From the NCBI RefSeq assembly GCF_928391935.1, contig NZ_CAKMTD010000005.1, positions 62,001 to 126,000 of the forward strand: a stretch of 64,000 bases of DNA, in the 5' to 3' direction. This document shows positions 15,449 to 23,274 of the stretch, piece by piece. Source of the DNA: Rothia nasimurium (GTDB taxonomy: Bacteria; Actinomycetota; Actinomycetes; Actinomycetales; Micrococcaceae). The first letter of the stretch is position 1. Each line of letters starts with the position of its first letter. A model generated the notes under the pieces. That model was given only the letters and a program-made list of their open reading frames with translations. It searched no databases and was not told the origin of the DNA. The position numbers and the translations under genes are program-made.

Positions 15449-16190
15449 CCTGAAGAACCTCACCAAAAGCTTCGGCGAGAACACCATCCTGCGTGACATC
15501 TCCCTGGACCTCGACAACGGCGAAACCACGGTCATTCTCGGCCCCTCCGGCTCAGGCAAATCCACCCTGCTGCGCTGCCTGAACCTGCTCGAAACCCCCG
15601 AGTCCGGCGTCCTCACTATTGAGGGCGACTCGGTGGACTTCGCCACCGGCCTGACCGACGAGCAGGTACGCACCATCCGCAAGCACTCGGCCATGGTCTT
15701 CCAGAACTTCAACCTCTTCCCCCACTACACCGCCGAGCAGAACGTGGCCCTGGCCCCGGTGCTCAACGGCAAGATGGGTAAGGACGCCGCCGCCCAGCTC
15801 GCGCGCGACCTGCTGGAAAAGGTGGGGCTGGGGCATAAGGCGGACGCCTACCCCGATAACCTCTCCGGCGGCCAGCAGCAGCGCGTCGCCATTGCCCGCG
15901 CCCTGGCGGTTGCCCCCGACTACCTGCTCTTTGACGAGCCCACTTCCGCCCTTGACCCCGAGCTTGAAGCCGAGGTTATTCGTGTGCTCATCGACCTGGC
16001 CCGCGAAAAGCGCTCCCTGGTGGTCGTTACCCACAACATGGCCTTCGCCCGCCGGGTCGCCGACCGCATCGTATTCCTCGACGGCGGCAACGTCCTCTAC
16101 AACGGCGCCCCCGAAGCCTTCTTCGCCTCCGACAACGAACGCATCCAGCGCTTCCTGCAGATCTTCGAAATGACGGACTACCGCATCTAA
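15441..16190 (+). CDS. Polar amino acid ABC transporter ATP-binding protein
   Basis: The 249-residue ATPase has Walker A GPSGSGKST, Q-loop region MVFQNFNLFPHYTAEQNV, signature LSGGQQQR, Walker B YLLFDEP and the switch histidine in VVVTHNM. It is of the HisP/GlnQ type. It overlaps the permease gene by 8 bp and closes the operon that began with the trans-sulfuration enzyme. The 123-bp repeat A begins only 7 bp after its stop codon. Confidence 0.95.
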   Translation: MLSLKNLTKSFGENTILRDISLDLDNGETTVILGPSGSGKSTLLRCLNLLETPESGVLTIEGDSVDFATGLTDEQVRTIRKHSAMVFQNFNLFPHYTAEQNVALAPVLNGKMGKDAAAQLARDLLEKVGLGHKADAYPDNLSGGQQQRVAIARALAVAPDYLLFDEPTSALDPELEAEVIRVLIDLAREKRSLVVVTHNMAFARRVADRIVFLDGGNVLYNGAPEAFFASDNERIQRFLQIFEMTDYRI

Positions 16191-16196
16191 GGAGTT

Positions 16197-16319
16197 GGGA
16201 CGCCCGGTCTGGGTGTTTGGACCAACCTGGCGCCGTGCCATCTGCTTCACCCCCTCATTTCTCTCTTGACCCCCTCGAAAATCACGGGGGTGGTGGGAGA
16301 GTCGAGGGGGTGATGTGTT
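16197..16319. repeat. 123-bp direct repeat, copy A
   Basis: This stretch matches 17646-17768 with three mismatches and no gaps. It contains an inner inverted repeat, CACCCCCTC (16248-16256) with GAGGGGGTG (16304-16312), and a related CCCCCTC between them. It has no coding potential of its own. It may act as a terminator for the ABC operon or be a small mobile element. Confidence 0.9.
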
Positions 16320-16400
16320 AACACCAGAGGATCGCAGAGGGGCTACCGGTAAATTGTTGAACTGTATTTTCAGGGATAAGTGCGCGGTAAAGTTTTGCCC

Positions 16401-16841
16401 ATGAACACCGCTTTTACTTTTTCAGTAGGTCTGGTACCCAGCCAGCAGGAACTGGTAGATCTCTATACCTCTGTTGGGTGGAGTGCTTACACCGACCACC
16501 CTGAAGACCTGGTGCCCATGTGCACCGGTAGCCTTTACCTGGCGGTGGCCCGCGAGGACGCCACCGGCCGACTCGCAGGGCTGGTGCGGGTCGTCGGCGA
16601 TGGGGTCAGCATTAGCTATATTCAAGACCTACTCATTAACCCGGACTTTCAGAGGTCCGGCCTGGGCTCCCACCTACTCGACATGGCGTTGGACGCCGTG
16701 GGTGGCGTCCGCCAGGTCTACATCACCACAGACGCCCACCCTAGCAACCAGCACGTGATTGACCTTTACCGGGGTAGAGGCTTCAAGCCCGTCGAGGGCT
16801 ACGGCTGCGTGACCCTGGCACAATTTACTGTTAAACCGTAA
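16401..16841 (+). CDS. GNAT family N-acetyltransferase
   Basis: From the ATG at 16401 the protein has 146 residues. It shows the GNAT acetyl-CoA site as INPDFQRSGLGSHLLDMAL, a version of the Q/RxxGxG/A motif, and the late strand-helix NQHVIDLYRGRGFKPVEGYG. The substrate is unknown. No Shine-Dalgarno is present, but TAAAGT sits 7 nt upstream, so the mRNA may be leaderless. The gene converges with the next gene with a 2-bp gap and lies between the two 123-bp repeats. Confidence 0.85.
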   Translation: MNTAFTFSVGLVPSQQELVDLYTSVGWSAYTDHPEDLVPMCTGSLYLAVAREDATGRLAGLVRVVGDGVSISYIQDLLINPDFQRSGLGSHLLDMALDAVGGVRQVYITTDAHPSNQHVIDLYRGRGFKPVEGYGCVTLAQFTVKP

Positions 16842-16843
16842 GG

Positions 16844-17368
16844 CTAGTGGGTCAGCACAGCCTTCAAGACAGCCACTGTAAAGCCCAGCACAGCGAAGAT
16901 AATGCCGCCAAGAAGGGTGCGGAAGGTGACGCTTTCTTTGCGGTAGTGGGCAACCACAAAACCGACCGAGAACAGGCGGCCCACCAGCGCTAGTACCGCC
17001 AGGTGCCAGCTGACCTTGCCCGGCACCAGATGGAACATCGCCAGCGCGAGGAAGAAAGCCGGCGTCAGAGTAGAGCTGACAATCGGCACAGCGTTACGCA
17101 GGGCGTCCTTAACATCAGCCTTGGTAAGCCCATTGCCGTGAAGAAGGCGGTGCTCCTGGCTCTCAGCCAGGAAGTGCGCCAAGAAGGTGGTCAAGCCGGT
17201 CGCCAGCAAGACGACGAGTGCGTGCCCGTGCTCAATATCCTCAGCAGATACCAGGACGAGCGCACCCAGGGCCAAAATATTGCCGTAAGTGTAGGCCGAG
17301 ATACGGTGGGCGGCATTGCTGGGGGAGAGGCCCTCAATCATACGGGCCTGCTTAGTGCGGTGTGACAT
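16844..17368 (-). CDS. Small integral membrane protein of unknown function
   Basis: The 174-residue protein has roughly four to five hydrophobic segments, for example NILALGALVLVSAEDI, ALVVLLATGLTTFLAHFLAE, STLTPAFFLALAMFHLV and LLGGIIFAVLGFTVAVL. Short charged loops include ESQEHR. I do not recognise the family. TAGAAT lies 7 nt before the ATG, indicating a leaderless transcript. It sits between the two 123-bp repeats and could have travelled with that segment. Confidence 0.75.
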   Translation of the reverse strand: MSHRTKQARMIEGLSPSNAAHRISAYTYGNILALGALVLVSAEDIEHGHALVVLLATGLTTFLAHFLAESQEHRLLHGNGLTKADVKDALRNAVPIVSSTLTPAFFLALAMFHLVPGKVSWHLAVLALVGRLFSVGFVVAHYRKESVTFRTLLGGIIFAVLGFTVAVLKAVLTH

Positions 17369-17504
17369 GCCCTCTATTCTATTTGCACCCGCCTTAGGCC
17401 CGCCCCTCGCGGTGGGTTCGGGCTGTTTCTTCGTCGATAATCCGCATTTCCTGGGTCAGCAGCCCCGGGCACCCACCCGTCGCGCGAAGCTGGGCGGGGG
17501 CGTC

Positions 17505-17648
17505 CTACCCGGCGTTGCTGCTGACCGGCGCGGACGCCGGGAGCAGGTAGGGACAGGAGTCGTTTGTGGCCAGCTTGTAGCCGGTAATAGTCGCGTCAGT
17601 ACGGTTAGAATCAGCCCCGCAGAACCAGCGATTATTACTCATGCCGGG
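17505..17648 (-). pseudogene. Truncated GGCT-fold (gamma-glutamylcyclotransferase-like) gene fragment
   Basis: On the minus strand the fragment reads GMSNNRWFCGADSNRT, then ITGYKLATN, then PYLLPAS. Over 39 residues, 29 match the intact gene at 24725-25174 (from RPGMSNN to PYLLPA). The catalytic N-terminal strand (VFVYGTLRP in the intact copy) is missing: homology stops exactly where repeat copy B begins. After PYLLPA the sequence diverges and soon reaches a stop. It is a decayed remnant of a paralogue, cut by the repeat. Confidence 0.8.
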
Positions 17649-17768
17649 ACGCCCGGTCTGGGTGTTTGGACCAACCTGGCACCGTGCCACCTGCTTCACC
17701 CCCTCATTTCTCTCTTGACCCCCTCGAAAATCACGGGGGTGGTGGGAGAGCCGAGGGGGTGATGTGTT
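17646..17768. repeat. 123-bp direct repeat, copy B
   Basis: This is the second copy of the repeat at 16197-16319, 97-98% identical and in the same orientation. Its left edge coincides with the breakpoint of the truncated GGCT-fold fragment. The same CACCCCCTC/GAGGGGGTG inverted repeat lies inside. Confidence 0.9.
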
Positions 17769-17970
17769 TTAAGGTGGCGACGGACATCCGCCCCCATAAA
17801 GCCGGTAGCACAGCTCTGCCTCACTTAGACACTTTCACCAAATCGCCCTGTGGCCTAGGTCATTCTGTCTATAAGTGGTGGGTTATCTCTTTTTAGTATC
17901 GAAATTGATAACGCACAGGCACCAACTCCGGTGCGCCGCCACGACCGACACCCAAAGGAGGGCAACGGCC
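17769..17970 (+). promoter_or_regulatory. Promoter region of the ADH-BVMO-esterase operon
   Basis: No gene is visible. A short dyad TATC-GAAATT-GATA at about 17897-17910 sits inside a wider TTATC/GATAA pair, roughly 60 bp before the ADH start, and could be an operator. AAAGGAGG about 10 nt before the ATG is a good ribosome binding site. Confidence 0.4.
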
Positions 17971-19107
17971 ATGACCACCACCCCCACCCGTCAGCGCACC
18001 ATCCGCGGCGCCGTCCTCGAACGCATAGGGGCAGCAGAACCCTACTCTGAAACCCACCCCATCACCGTCTCAGAACTCCAGCTCGACGCCCCCGGCCCCG
18101 GCGAAATCCTCGTCCGAATCGAAGCCGCAGGGCTCTGCCACTCAGACCTTTCTGTGGTCAACGGCAACCGCCCCCGGCCCGTCCCCATGCTGCTCGGCCA
18201 CGAATCAGCCGGCATCATCGAAGAACTCGGCGAAGGCGTCACCGATCTTCAAGTCGGCCAGCGGGTCGTCATGACCTTCCTGCCCCGCTGCGGCGAATGC
18301 TCCGGCTGCGCCTCCAACGGCAAGACCCCCTGCATCCCCGGCACCGCCTCCAACACCGAAGGCACCCTCCTCTCCGGCGCCCGCCGCCTCACCCGCGACG
18401 GCCAAACCGTCCAGCACCACCTGGGTGTCTCAGGCTTCGCCACCTACACCGTCGTTGACCAGCGCTCCGTCGTGCCCGTCGGCGACGACGTCCCCGCCGA
18501 CGTCGCAGCCCTCCTGGGATGTGCCCTGCTCACCGGCGGCGGCGCCGTCCTCAACGTCGCCAAGCCCGAAAAGACCTCCCGCGTCGCCATCGTCGGCCTG
18601 GGCGGTGTTGGCATGGCAGCCCTCATCGTAGCCCGCGCCCTGGGTGTTGAAGAGGTCGTCGGTGTCGATATGCAGCCCGACAAGCTCGAGATGGCCAAGA
18701 AACTCGGCGCAACGGACGCCCTCACCAGCCCCGAAGCCCTCGAACAGGCAGCAGCCGGTAAGAAATTCGACGCAGTCATCGAAGCCGCCGGCCACGCAAA
18801 GGCCCTCGAAACCGCCATCAAGATCACCGGCCCTGGCGGTATCACCGTCACCGTCGGCCTGCCCGCCCCCGGCTCCGAGACCGTCATCGACCCCCTGGCC
18901 CTCACCGCTGAGGCTCGGACGATTGCCGGTAGCTACCTGGGCACCTCAGTGCCCTCCCACGACATCCCCATCTACGAACAGCTCTGGCGCGATGGCAAGC
19001 TCAACGTAGAAGGCCTCATCTCAGCACACATCGAACTCGACCAGATCAACGAAGCCATGGACGCCCTGCACAACGGTGCAGCCCTTCGCCAAATCATCAA
19101 GTTCTAA
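17971..19107 (+). CDS. Zinc-dependent alcohol dehydrogenase
   Basis: The ATG at 17971, after AAAGGAGG, gives 378 residues. It is a medium-chain dehydrogenase: catalytic zinc ligands lie in AGLCHSD and GHES, the structural zinc in the four-cysteine loop CGECSGCASNGKTPC, and NAD(P) binding in GLGGVGMAAL. It oxidises a primary or secondary alcohol. The next gene is a Baeyer-Villiger-type monooxygenase and the third an esterase, so the likely role is alcohol to ketone or aldehyde at the head of a degradative route. Spacing to the next start is 37 bp. Confidence 0.93.
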   Translation: MTTTPTRQRTIRGAVLERIGAAEPYSETHPITVSELQLDAPGPGEILVRIEAAGLCHSDLSVVNGNRPRPVPMLLGHESAGIIEELGEGVTDLQVGQRVVMTFLPRCGECSGCASNGKTPCIPGTASNTEGTLLSGARRLTRDGQTVQHHLGVSGFATYTVVDQRSVVPVGDDVPADVAALLGCALLTGGGAVLNVAKPEKTSRVAIVGLGGVGMAALIVARALGVEEVVGVDMQPDKLEMAKKLGATDALTSPEALEQAAAGKKFDAVIEAAGHAKALETAIKITGPGGITVTVGLPAPGSETVIDPLALTAEARTIAGSYLGTSVPSHDIPIYEQLWRDGKLNVEGLISAHIELDQINEAMDALHNGAALRQIIKF

Positions 19108-19144
19108 CACCACACGAAAACCCCTTGTAAAGGAGCAAGACCCC

Positions 19145-20602
19145 ATGTCACACATCTACGACGCAATCATCATCGGTGCCGGCTACGGCGGCCTCGGCCA
19201 GGGCGCCCAGTTCATGCAGGACGGCATCGAAGACTTCCTCATCCTCGAAAAGGCCGACGAAATCGGCGGCGTCTGGCGCGAAAACACCTACCCCGGTGCA
19301 GCCTGCGACACCCAGGCCGTTATCTACTGCTTCAGCTACTTCCTGAACCTGCGCGTCTCCCGCATGTACGCTGGCCAGGAAGAACTGCAGAACTACCTCA
19401 AGGACCTCGCCACCGAGTTCAAGCTCGACGAGCGCATCCGCTACAACACCGAAGTCACCCACGCTACCTGGGACGAAGACCGCAAGCTCTGGGTCATCAA
19501 GACCGGCACCGGCGACGAACTCCTCGCCCGCACCCTGGTTGCCGCCTGGGGCCAGCTCTCCGAACCCAATATCCCCGCCTTCCCCGGCACCGAGAGCTTC
19601 GAGGGGGAGCGCTTCCACTCCGCCAACTGGCGCCACGACCTCGACCTGACCGGCAAGCGTGTTGCCTCCATCGGTAACGCCGCCACCGCCGTCCAGTACG
19701 TCCCCGAAATCGCCAAGATCGCTGAGCAGGTCACCGTCTTCCAGCGCTCCGCCAACTACATCCTGCCCCGCGACCAGCACATCTTCACCGCAGAAGAGAC
19801 CGCTGAGTTCGTCTCCAACCCCGACTCCTACCGCAAGATCCGCCAGGAAATCCACGACTTCCGCGAAGCCGGTTTTGAGCGCACCCGTCGCGGCACCGAA
19901 GCCTCCGCAGAAGGCGTCGCCATGGCCCGCGAGCACCTGGAAAAGCACATCACCGATCCCGTGCTGCGCGAAAAGCTCACCCCCGACTACGACTACGGCT
20001 GCAAGCGCATCCTGCGCTCTGACGAGTTCTACCCCGCCCTCACCCGCGACAACGTTGAACTGGTCACCGAAGGCATCTCAGAAATCACCCCCAAGGGCAT
20101 CAAGACCGTCGACGGTGTAGAACGCGAATTCGACGTCATCATCTACGCAACCGGCTTCCAGTCCCAGGCCTTCGGCCGTAGCACCGTCATCACCGGCACC
20201 GGCGGTCTCACCCTGGACGAGCGCTGGGGCGACGCCCCCGAAGCCTACCTGGGTATGGCAGTTGACCACTTCCCCAACTTCTTCATGATGTACGGCCCCA
20301 ACACCAACCTCAACCACAACTCCGTGGTCTCCATGCTGGAGCCCGCCCAGAAGTACGTTGTTCAGGCTGTCAAGCACCTGCAGCAGAACCCCGAGCAGCC
20401 CCTGGACGTCCGCGAAGAGGTCATCAACCGCTTCAACGACGAGCTGCAGAACACCCTCGCCGGTTCAGCCTTCTCCTCAGACTGCTCCAGCTGGTACAAG
20501 AACGCAGATGGCCGCGTCATTAACAACTGGGGTGGCACCGTCAACGAGTTCGTTGAGCTGACCGAAACCCTCAACCTTGAAGACTACGGCCTGACCGCCT
20601 AA
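19145..20602 (+). CDS. Flavin-dependent monooxygenase, Baeyer-Villiger type
   Basis: The 485-residue protein starts at the ATG after AAAGGAG. The FAD-binding Rossmann motif is IIIGAGYGGLGQG at the N-terminus. The Baeyer-Villiger fingerprint FxGxxxHxxxW is present as FEGERFHSANWRHD near residue 150. A second dinucleotide motif, SIGNAATAVQ, follows for NADPH. A C-terminal YATGFQSQAFG segment matches class B flavoprotein monooxygenases. Between an alcohol dehydrogenase and an esterase it most likely converts a ketone to an ester or lactone. Closely related enzymes can also do other oxygenations, so the substrate is open. Confidence 0.9.
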   Translation: MSHIYDAIIIGAGYGGLGQGAQFMQDGIEDFLILEKADEIGGVWRENTYPGAACDTQAVIYCFSYFLNLRVSRMYAGQEELQNYLKDLATEFKLDERIRYNTEVTHATWDEDRKLWVIKTGTGDELLARTLVAAWGQLSEPNIPAFPGTESFEGERFHSANWRHDLDLTGKRVASIGNAATAVQYVPEIAKIAEQVTVFQRSANYILPRDQHIFTAEETAEFVSNPDSYRKIRQEIHDFREAGFERTRRGTEASAEGVAMAREHLEKHITDPVLREKLTPDYDYGCKRILRSDEFYPALTRDNVELVTEGISEITPKGIKTVDGVEREFDVIIYATGFQSQAFGRSTVITGTGGLTLDERWGDAPEAYLGMAVDHFPNFFMMYGPNTNLNHNSVVSMLEPAQKYVVQAVKHLQQNPEQPLDVREEVINRFNDELQNTLAGSAFSSDCSSWYKNADGRVINNWGGTVNEFVELTETLNLEDYGLTA

Positions 20603-20677
20603 GAACCCCGTTAGGGCGCCGGTGAACCAAGCCACCGGCGTCCTTTCCCTTAAGCAGAGCAAAGGAGAACACCCACC

Positions 20678-21607
20678 ATGACTAACTCCTACCCGCCCCT
20701 TGCCGCGGACGCAGCGGCCGTCATTGAGGCCTTCCGGGCCGCTGGTTCGCCCTCCTTCCATACCCTTGAGCTGGGAACCGCCCGCACCAACTACCGGGCC
20801 TCCTGCGCGAAGAACGGGATTCCGGCCGCCCAGATGGCCCAGGTAACCGACTACGACCTCGGCAATTTTTCGGTGCGGCTCTACACTCCCGGTGAGATTT
20901 TCGGGCCCACCCCTGTGATTCTTTTCTTCCACGGTGGCTGCTGGGGTATTGGCGATCTTGATACCCACGACGGCCTGTGCCGGGCCTTGGCCGCGGATGC
21001 CGGTATCCCTCTGCTGGCAGTAGATTACCGCCTGGCCCCCGAATACCTGTACCCGACCGCTCACGATGACTGCCGCGAGGCCCTCACCTGGCTCACCGGC
21101 AGCACAGAACACGGTTTGGCCGTCAGCGGCGTGGTCCTGGCAGGCGATAGCGCCGGTGGCCACCTGGCTGCGGTGATTGCCCGAGAGAACACCGAGGCGA
21201 CCGTTCCGGTGCTGGCCCAGGTCTTGCTGTACCCGGTGCTGGACCTGACCATGAGTAGCGAGTCCTACCAGCGCGTCACGGAAGGCTACCCCCTGGTAGC
21301 TGAGACTATGCGGCACTTCACTGCCGCCTATGTGCCCGCTGAGGTTGACCTGTCAGCCCCCGAGCTGAGCCCCGCCCTCGCTGATGTCCCGGAGGGCCTG
21401 GCCCCGGCCTACGTCGTGACCGTTGGGCACGACCCCCTTGCCGATGAGGGCATTGATTACGCTGCGAAGCTGGCCCGCGCGGGTGTTGAGGTGGTTAGCC
21501 ACCACCTGCCCGGTTACGCCCACGGCCTCTTTACCTCGGCCGGTATTCTTCCCGTAGGCCGCGACGAGGTGCGTGCCGCCGCTGCCTTCATTCGGGAGCG
21601 CGTCTAG
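20678..21607 (+). CDS. Alpha/beta hydrolase, hormone-sensitive-lipase-type esterase
   Basis: The 309-residue protein has the HSL-family oxyanion motif as HGGCWGIGD near residue 88 and the nucleophile elbow GDSAGGH near residue 155. The acid lies in the GHDPLADEG region and the histidine in PGYAHGL. It starts after CAAAGGAG and lies 75 bp downstream of the monooxygenase. A GCCGGTG/CACCGGC hairpin in that gap may tune expression. It should hydrolyse the ester made by the previous enzyme. The HGGG motif is HGGC here, a small departure. Confidence 0.9.
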   Translation: MTNSYPPLAADAAAVIEAFRAAGSPSFHTLELGTARTNYRASCAKNGIPAAQMAQVTDYDLGNFSVRLYTPGEIFGPTPVILFFHGGCWGIGDLDTHDGLCRALAADAGIPLLAVDYRLAPEYLYPTAHDDCREALTWLTGSTEHGLAVSGVVLAGDSAGGHLAAVIARENTEATVPVLAQVLLYPVLDLTMSSESYQRVTEGYPLVAETMRHFTAAYVPAEVDLSAPELSPALADVPEGLAPAYVVTVGHDPLADEGIDYAAKLARAGVEVVSHHLPGYAHGLFTSAGILPVGRDEVRAAAAFIRERV

Positions 21608-21631
21608 CCTTCAGGCTTGATGCAAGGACGT

Positions 21632-21676
21632 CGAAGCCCCACCCTTCCTGCCCTCTGGGTAGGGGGTGGGGCTTCG
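21632..21676. terminator. Bidirectional terminator between esterase and PucR genes
   Basis: CGAAGCCCCACCC (21632-21644) pairs with GGGTGGGGCTTCG (21664-21676), a 13-bp perfect stem between convergent genes. Confidence 0.85.
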
Positions 21677-21695
21677 GCCTTCTCTGGGGACGGGG

Positions 21696-23210
21696 CTAGT
21701 CGACGCGGTCGCGCAGGGCCAGCCAGAGGGGGGCGAAGACGTCGGGGTCGCCGAGGTCAACGCCGAGGAGGTTCTGGGCGGTTTCGATACGGTGGCGCAC
21801 CGAATTGCGGTGGACGCCGAGTTCGCGGGAGGTTGGCTCCCACTGGCCCCGGTGACGCAGGTAGGCGGCGACGGTGCCGAGCAGGTCGGAACGGTCGTAT
21901 TCGAGTAGGGTGGCCACCCATTCTTCGGCGCGGCTGCGGTCGTAGCCGCCGACCTTAGAGAAGTAGCCCGGCTCGGCCCGGCGCAGGCCGCGGCGGACGG
22001 CGTCCACGGCGGCGGGTAGCTCGTGCAGGAGCACGGCGTCGCTCATCATGGCGCTGACGGTGGCAGCCCGGCACCAGTCGTTTGCGGCGGCCCGGGGGCT
22101 GGCGGACGAAGCCGCTTTCTCGGTGATGAGAAGGAGCAAGATGCCGTCCTCTTGCAGGCGCAGCTGGGTCTCTTCGAGGGCAGAATCGAGGACGGGGACG
22201 TTCGGGGTCCGCTCGAGCAGGGGCAAGACGCGCAACCAGTCGTTGGGGTCCTCCCGGCCGTCGCCCTTGATACCCACAACGTGCATACGGGCGGGAAGCT
22301 CACCCATGCCGACATTCTCAGAGAGCAGGCGGGCGGCGTCCGCATGGCCACCGGCAAGGAGCCGAACCACGGCAGCGCCCAGGGTCGCGATGCCAGCAGT
22401 GTAGCTTTCCCGCTGGCGGATCTTCATGAGCAAGAGGGTGCAGACAGTAGCCACCACCTGGGCGTCCGCTGCCGTTAGCCGACGCGGCGACCCCACCATA
22501 AGGTGGCCGTAACTCTTCTCCCCGGATGACACCGGGTACTTGAGAATAATCTGCCCGTTGGCCTCATAGCTGAGCGGGGCGTTCGCGTTCCCCTGCTTAG
22601 TGCGTTCCTCTGCCTGACGGAACTTCCGCACATACGCCTCAGCCGTCTCAGGCCACACCACAGCAGCCGCACCAGTCGCCGGCAGGTAGGCAGCCCAACC
22701 ACCCACAAACTGGCCCAGACGGCGCAAAACCGCCTTAATGCCGTCCGGACGCACCACCTCCCGCACCAGGGCCGTCTGCAACCCCAGGGTGCGTTTCAGC
22801 TCAGCCTGGCCGCCCTCGTCCGCAAGGTGCCAGTAGGTGCGGGTAATCTGCTGGAAGGTCACCTCATCAGGCACAATCAGCAGCTCAAGGCCCTGGCGGG
22901 CACACTCGCTCCGAACTGCCTCAGGTATCTCGGGAAAAACCGGGCCAACCCCGAAACCCAGAGCCTTAACCCCCTTTGCGACCAGGCGGGACACATAATC
23001 CGGCACCGCCTTACAGGAGTTCTCAAAAGCCATACCTGTCGTCAGCAAAAGCTCCCCACCCGACAGGTAGGGGGTGGGGTCAAGCAGCTCAGAAAGATGC
23101 ACGCCGCTCAGCTCATGGGCAGAAACCTGCCCCTCCTCAGACACCGGCACCAGGGCCGTATCGAGTTTTTGTTGAAGTTCACGCAGTGAGACCATGGTCA
23201 TATTATCCAT
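21696..23210 (-). CDS. PucR family transcriptional regulator (GabR-like candidate)
   Basis: With the ATG at 23210 the protein has 504 residues. The N-terminal PucR ligand-sensing domain begins VSLRELQQKLDTALVPV and includes LTTGMAFE. The C-terminal HTH reads YLRHRGQWEPTSRELGVHRNSVRHRIE. It is transcribed divergently from gabT, 64 bp away. In Corynebacterium a PucR-type GabR activates the gabTDP operon; by analogy this protein may sense GABA or a related compound and control gabT. A longer frame reaches 23231, but a GGGGGG stretch fits as ribosome site for 23210. Confidence 0.85.
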   Translation of the reverse strand: MDNMTMVSLRELQQKLDTALVPVSEEGQVSAHELSGVHLSELLDPTPYLSGGELLLTTGMAFENSCKAVPDYVSRLVAKGVKALGFGVGPVFPEIPEAVRSECARQGLELLIVPDEVTFQQITRTYWHLADEGGQAELKRTLGLQTALVREVVRPDGIKAVLRRLGQFVGGWAAYLPATGAAAVVWPETAEAYVRKFRQAEERTKQGNANAPLSYEANGQIILKYPVSSGEKSYGHLMVGSPRRLTAADAQVVATVCTLLLMKIRQRESYTAGIATLGAAVVRLLAGGHADAARLLSENVGMGELPARMHVVGIKGDGREDPNDWLRVLPLLERTPNVPVLDSALEETQLRLQEDGILLLLITEKAASSASPRAAANDWCRAATVSAMMSDAVLLHELPAAVDAVRRGLRRAEPGYFSKVGGYDRSRAEEWVATLLEYDRSDLLGTVAAYLRHRGQWEPTSRELGVHRNSVRHRIETAQNLLGVDLGDPDVFAPLWLALRDRVD

Positions 23211-23262
23211 AGCACACCCCCCACCCGGCAAAAATGCACACTCAGGGGCCCGTCATAATTCC

Positions 23263-23268
23263 TAGTAT
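23263..23268 (+). promoter_or_regulatory. -10 box TAGTAT of gabT, leaderless
   Basis: TAGTAT lies exactly 6 nt before the gabT ATG at 23275, and no Shine-Dalgarno is present. The 64-bp divergent intergenic region therefore has to hold the regulator site and both promoters. Confidence 0.55.
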
Positions 23269-23274
23269 GTGGCT

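Noticed and set aside
16197..17768. Composite insertion sequence
   Set aside because: No transposase or integrase frame and no clear terminal inverted repeats or target duplication are present; kept only as a direct-repeat segment.
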